In this document: in pieces, positions 22,701 to 24,608 of the stretch
How positions within the stretch are numbered: the first letter of the stretch is position 1
Layout: every line of letters begins with the position of its first letter
Source of the DNA: UBA9337 sp036584565
GTDB taxonomy: Bacteria; Patescibacteriota; Minisyncoccia; Moranbacterales; UBA9337
Assembly: GCA_036584565.1 (NCBI GenBank)
Contig: JAZHDF010000035.1
Coordinates: 1-24,608 of the forward strand
Reading direction: 5' to 3'
DNA: 24,608 nt
The notes under the pieces: generated by a model
What the model was told of the DNA's origin: nothing
Seen by the model: only the letters and a program-made list of their open reading frames with translations
Database searches by the model: none
Program-made: the position numbers and the translations under genes

Positions 22701-24181
22701 TAACTCAAATTACTCAAACAATTAGCCAAAGCCGTCCAGTCATTATTATTTATATCATAACGATAAAAATTATTTGAACTGCCTCGAGCGGCATATACAA
22801 ATCCCCCCGCCCCGCTTACTTTGTTCCAAATTAAATCTCCTCCGGTATTGACAACTCCCGGCATATCCTTGGGACCAATCCATTCTCCGGTAGTTCCCAA
22901 AGAAGGATCGAATTTCCAAACGTCGTATGTAGCGTTACCCCTGATCGCATAAATTAAGTTTTTTTGACTGTTAAAAGTTAACGAGGAATAATTATTGACT
23001 TGAGGAGAATCAGAAAGCGCTATCCAATTATTCCCGCCGATGTCATAGCGTAAAAAATTAGAAGTACCACCGGATCTTAAAATATAAATATAATCATCAA
23101 AAAATACTCCTTTATTCTCTCCGTTTATATTTATACCCGTATTGGAAAGATTACTCCACGTGTTACCGGCAATATTGTATTGATAAAAAGTCTGGGTGTT
23201 TGATCCGCGAGTGACATACATATTTCCGTTTTGACCGTAAACCATAGTACTTCCGGTATTCAAAGTGGCGGGAGAGGGAGCAATATTATACCAACTGCTT
23301 TCACTGATATCGAATTTCCAAAAATCGGTAGAAGCCTGACCTCGAGCAATAAACATATCATTTCCGTCAAACTCAATCGAGGCTCCCGTATAAATAGTGT
23401 CCAAGAGATCGGGTAATTTGATCCATTCTTTTTCTTCAATGTTATATTTATAAAAATCTTTGGAATAGCCGCCGAAAATAAAATAAATGTTACCGTTATT
23501 GTCATAAGCCAAATCACAGCCGTAATGAGTGGCTTGGGGCAAATCCGCCAAAATATCCCATTTGTTTTCGTTTATATCATAACGATAAAAAGACTTATCG
23601 GCATAGCCTCTGGTTAAATAGAGATAGTTATCGACCAGGACCGAGGAGGAGCCAAAGCTGATAGTATCCGGAGTCGGCGCCCAAGTTCTAGAGCTCCAAT
23701 TACCATCCGATTTAAGTTGAATCGCATCTCCTCGACTTTCGGTGCTCAAATTATTCAATTCTCCGGCCTCCCACTCTTTTTGCGTGGTGACCGTTTTGGA
23801 TTTAGGGGCGCTCAAGACTTGATAAGTGGAAGAAAAAATCAAAACAGCCACTATCGCCATAGCGGATAAACGAAACAAAGACCACTTTAAAAATTTAAAA
23901 CTCCATTTAAAAAGCTTGGCTGAAAAATCAACGCTTTTAATAAATTTTTTCCTAAAAAGATGTCTCTTGCCGAGACTTTTTTTGCTTTTTAACTCATATT
24001 CCCTCAAATATTCCGCGATAGAAGAAATTTCGGACATTTTCTCTGATTTTACTTTCTCAATTTTGGCATTTTTTCCAAGCAATTTTGTCCAAAAAGAGTA
24101 TATTTTCCGACCCCAAAATCCTTTTTCGGTCTTTTCTATTCTAACCCTTATTTTGTGTGTTTGTTTTTCGTTAACGGACAT
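16742..24181 (-). CDS. Giant membrane-anchored kelch/FN3 surface protein
   Basis: About 2,479 residues. Residues 1-103 are basic and presumably cytoplasmic. A single hydrophobic segment follows at about 104-124 (LSAMAIVAVLIFSSTYQVLSA), and everything after it should be outside. Two similar modules come next. Each has a short cap (E-x-G ... SDG ... W), 12 kelch-like repeats (pattern YLTRG...FYRYDI..N.W..L...P), a beta-sandwich with YISE..DL and TSINV.TRTS, and an FN3-like domain with YWVYFG. Module 1 spans about 125-920 and module 2 about 925-1770. About seven further FN3-like domains run to the end. No LPXTG motif or C-terminal membrane segment is seen. The ATG at 24181 is preferred; an in-frame TTG at 24220, overlapping the upstream stop, would add 13 residues. 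Likely an adhesion or cell-contact protein; the ligand is unknown. Confidence 0.85.
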   Translation of the reverse strand: MSVNEKQTHKIRVRIEKTEKGFWGRKIYSFWTKLLGKNAKIEKVKSEKMSEISSIAEYLREYELKSKKSLGKRHLFRKKFIKSVDFSAKLFKWSFKFLKWSLFRLSAMAIVAVLIFSSTYQVLSAPKSKTVTTQKEWEAGELNNLSTESRGDAIQLKSDGNWSSRTWAPTPDTISFGSSSVLVDNYLYLTRGYADKSFYRYDINENKWDILADLPQATHYGCDLAYDNNGNIYFIFGGYSKDFYKYNIEEKEWIKLPDLLDTIYTGASIEFDGNDMFIARGQASTDFWKFDISESSWYNIAPSPATLNTGSTMVYGQNGNMYVTRGSNTQTFYQYNIAGNTWSNLSNTGININGENKGVFFDDYIYILRSGGTSNFLRYDIGGNNWIALSDSPQVNNYSSLTFNSQKNLIYAIRGNATYDVWKFDPSLGTTGEWIGPKDMPGVVNTGGDLIWNKVSGAGGFVYAARGSSNNFYRYDINNNDWTALANCLSNLSYDTKGTYHNGYIYIPLGNNSTTFYRYDVAGNSWSATAPAPGTLRYGSSAAYNSGDGFIYVSRGNGSNNFYRYNIAGDSWENLSDILVSGGADYRVYVGGRLESDGTSLYLMPGDGETAFLKYDISTDSWTELAPTSFAQYYGTDMTYYNGKIYALAGYYKDETWEYDIVGNSWRLLPANQRYTYERGPYSGASLEYMGNNSFLATPGFGLVDVWNFTLGASDYLNSGTYISEEMDLGFVSSWISLNLNSETPANTSINVETRTSSDSQNWSSWENLNGDQIQSARNRYIQVKITLNSTDGINTPTVFDYSISYNSEDNKPQNPSVIRAYSQKVGGEALNSTEGYKYAHPFFNWDSGIDNESGIKGYWVYFGTNTGADPQTEGLFLNSPEYLVNEAMETGNYYLRIRSEDNDGNVSEGIWNAFTYNYQGVSPYLSVEKTSEADFQAGVSEGVSVKSDGSFRLNSVPGFWNEKRLSYAPAGFRYGSRLAYVEAENKIYVLRGDNATTFYSYDIENDTWSTLSPAPGTVRYGSYLVAGPEGYLYASRGNNVADFWRYDIDNDLWETMSSAPKIFTYGGALRYDNSRYIYGFPGNDDAFFRYDTQNNIWTSLRNADFGNPNESEGQRVYEGADIAFDKNDIIYALQGNNYPYFSKYSIAENSWTILTKAPVGVYDGGTMAYDQETESVYMLSGKGRQNFFRYDIASDVWVELPQIPASSSYGASLETVDGYIYAIRGGASSAFYRFNIDENSWEIPQKGFFGPSDTAGGSSYGFYYGTTLARDENNNIYMARGYSDNTFGRYDYQTGEFTALAKIPVGIYNGSTMVYNEDEGAIYLTSGSIRTVRSDGLNNYFMKYEVASNSWEIISSDRIPTQTGQGSTMIYDGSRYIYLTRGSGSNNWWRYDTEATAGSRWSELLPTISGWTQGSGSGLLYKDGYIYSTRAQSQRTFWRYDVADGSWSQMADTLETIGEGSSLNDGKDGYLYLTRGLNNNSYYRYKISENIWETIDSFPGQINIGGIGTASGNRIWSTAGNGSNSYVDGLYSYVVGSEENGTAFQKRGSYISESIDLLSVYRWANLEMSYVVLQNTSINVYTRTSADQADWSSWDLAINKKSFGSNRFIYDINSPINEYIQIKVELFSGDQIFSPSVTDYKINYYQDIQAPSNPIAVSAYSDNTKTTPIDSASWYAHNNPYFEWPSAESVGGASDGSGGSGVVGYWVYFGINSGTDPFVDGTYQTNTNYTASNLTPGQNYYLLIKAVDDAGMIPAQAFNAFNYRWDNIAPTNPSDISVTPAGFTAIDNYQFLWNNDIADAHSGVQKIQYRTGADDPNVWFDLENISDVSLTIPNAEHITGAYQSGKNWLYLRVVDNAGNTSIPINQEYYFSADAPTPPENLIVNPAYSTENSFSFEWDQPASFIGEANKLKYYYTVNTLPNAFNVIETSSTFAGPGPFATQKGDNRFYVVAKDEAGNIDYNLFSFVDFTADTSAPGSPVNVQIFDTSDRENAEYSVAIKWTPPVGADGNNFAGYVIYRADEESGNYVSIATTSGTAYVDTELESRRYYYYVKAKDNTNNLSVASSTVNIIPTGKYTTAPLLIQKPSVEVQSFQATFNWGTNRVASSFVEYGKSISLGETNGQVDSVTDHEVIINGLEAETKYFYRVKYIDQDGNIGTSEIENFETLPPPIVSEFSVGDIKLDSAYISWETNTSATCILKYGPGTLSNEIQEESSSSMHVQKIIGLSAETNYQAQVECIDGDSNAFDSDQYSFSTPVKPVATDVRVENVENVDLPTVLVEYKTNVSANTKISFKSSEESSPHTFLDDARVVEHKAELKGLDPAREYVLTIFGTDENGIELDTIEQKITTKSDSRPPEISINRAVGKVLGRGSSAQANMYVKIETNEPTKLKVKYTKGASVGGFDQSTGEDPLNTYHLITIPAEVGQMYSYQAEVSDEAGNITSSKVSTIIVENAKSSASEIIIGTTTKQFGWLSEIWNR
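16762..16786. other. Hairpin at the giant-gene/ATPase-gene junction
   Basis: ACAACCAA (16762-16769) and TTGGTTGT (16779-16786) form an 8-bp stem with a 9-nt loop. In the mRNA it lies in the last codons of the giant gene, 7 nt upstream of the ATPase ATG at 16754. It could block the ATPase start until ribosomes finishing the giant protein open it. Confidence 0.45.
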
Positions 24182-24216
24182 TTTTTTGTTTCTTATTCGG
24201 AAAATAATTTTTTCCT

Positions 24217-24414
24217 TCAATTATACATTTGCGTCAACTCTCGAACCACTCTTTTCATCTTTTCCAAGTCATATTTATTATAAATCCTCCACCCGCGACT
24301 ATCTCTTTGGGGAGAATTTATCCGACCCTCTTTTTCCCATCGAAAAATAGTCGATTTATCCCGATCGATTATCCGAGAAATATCTTTTACATAATAAATT
24401 TCTTTATTATTCAC
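24217..24414 (-). CDS. Single-domain MerR-type helix-turn-helix regulator
   Basis: A 65-residue protein that is only the DNA-binding domain of the MerR/HTH_17 type: YYVKDISRIIDRDKSTIFRWEKEGRINSPQRDSRGWRIYNKYDLEKMKRVV. The elements I-x-R-W-E-x-x-G-x-I and the GWRIY wing are visible. There is no effector domain or long dimerisation helix. The start is a GTG at 24414 with no strong Shine-Dalgarno. Its stop overlaps a TTG that could begin the giant surface protein, and the giant gene's ATG lies 35 nt further on. A promoter and a 21-nt palindrome lie just upstream. It probably regulates this operon. Confidence 0.85.
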   Translation of the reverse strand: MNNKEIYYVKDISRIIDRDKSTIFRWEKEGRINSPQRDSRGWRIYNKYDLEKMKRVVRELTQMYN

Positions 24415-24432
24415 ATTTTTGAGACCGATTGA

Positions 24433-24453
24433 TAAATATATTCAATATATTTA
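24433..24453. promoter_or_regulatory. Perfect palindromic operator candidate
   Basis: TAAATATATT (24433-24442), one base, and AATATATTTA (24444-24453) form a 21-nt palindrome that includes the -10 box of the promoter just upstream of the HTH gene. Position and symmetry fit a repressor site for a dimeric regulator. AT-rich chance symmetry is the alternative. Confidence 0.5.
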
Positions 24454-24472
24454 CCCTAGGTAAGTCTGACAA
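24444..24472 (-). promoter_or_regulatory. Sigma70-type promoter of the HTH/surface-protein operon
   Basis: On the minus strand TTGTCA (24467-24472) and TATATT (24444-24449) are spaced by exactly 17 nt. Transcription would start near 24437, about 23 nt before the GTG. Confidence 0.6.
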
Positions 24473-24474
24473 AT

Positions 24475-24505
24475 AAAAAAGCGACCCGCCAAAATGGCAA
24501 CTCAC
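24475..24505 (-). terminator. Intrinsic terminator or attenuator ahead of the operon
   Basis: On the minus strand 24505-24496 pairs with 24490-24481 (10-bp stem, one G-G mismatch, several G-U pairs, 5-nt loop), followed directly by six Ts (24480-24475). It lies about 10 nt after the expected start site of the upstream consensus promoter. Confidence 0.75.
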
Positions 24506-24522
24506 CCTTAATTTACAATCTA

Positions 24523-24551
24523 ATTATAGCACATAAAAGCAGCTTGGTCAA
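24523..24551 (-). promoter_or_regulatory. Consensus sigma70 promoter
   Basis: On the minus strand TTGACC (24546-24551) and a perfect TATAAT (24523-24528) are spaced by 17 nt. Transcription would start near 24516 and meet the terminator within about 40 nt. The remaining bases to 24608 hold no feature I can identify. Confidence 0.75.
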
Positions 24552-24608
24552 CTTTTGTAACATTGCAGCGTCAAGTTTACACTCGCCAATTCATTTAATC
24601 TCTCTATA

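Noticed and set aside
16742..24181. Phage tail or polyketide-type giant gene
   Set aside because: The protein is made of kelch-like and FN3-like repeats behind one membrane segment, with no phage or synthase motifs nearby.

Overview
The window is a low-GC bacterial chromosome segment with compact, mostly housekeeping genes. All recognisable genes from 1249 to 24414 lie on the minus strand. Only a small three-gene cassette at 137-1109 is convincingly on the plus strand. A tRNA gene without encoded CCA, very small domain-minimal proteins, many short dispersed AT-rich repeats and a ~2,480-residue kelch/FN3 surface protein suggest a Patescibacteria (Candidate Phyla Radiation) genome. That assignment is inferred from gene style; no phylogenetic marker was tested.

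Left end (1-1632): a folded RNA-like element at 1-96 is followed by a plus-strand cassette with ATGA overlaps. It encodes a PD-(D/E)XK-type nuclease-like protein, a 74-residue charged protein and a 100-residue exported protein, and it ends at a strong terminator. A minus-strand tRNA-Ser(GGA) with its own terminator and a repeat-rich spacer follow.

Housekeeping block (1633-12265, minus): pyruvate kinase; a Tic20/DUF4870-like membrane protein; a lipoprotein; the ribosome-assembly GTPase EngB; DNA polymerase I; a four-helix membrane protein; a lipoprotein cyclophilin overlapping TsaE; and a tight dksA-like / lspA / comM run. LspA is the peptidase that would mature the two predicted lipoproteins in this window. 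Repeats of a GTCATCAGTCA-type family lie just downstream of the stop codons of pyk, polA and comM.

Middle (12266-14640): a gene-poor stretch with one doubtful plus-strand ORF; a U32 peptidase carrying two copies of a dispersed DNA repeat inside its reading frame; a perfect 60-nt palindrome; and an NTF2/SnoaL-like protein.

Right end (14680-24608, minus): an apparent operon of a one-domain MerR-type HTH regulator, a giant membrane-anchored surface protein (two copies of a module with 12 kelch-like repeats, a beta-sandwich and an FN3-like domain, then a series of FN3-like domains), and a LolD/MacB-type ABC ATPase plus permease. Upstream are a consensus sigma70 promoter that runs into an intrinsic terminator after only about 40 nt, and then a second promoter whose -10 box lies inside a perfect 21-nt palindrome. 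This arrangement suggests attenuation plus autorepression of the surface-protein operon, and it is the most interesting system in the window.
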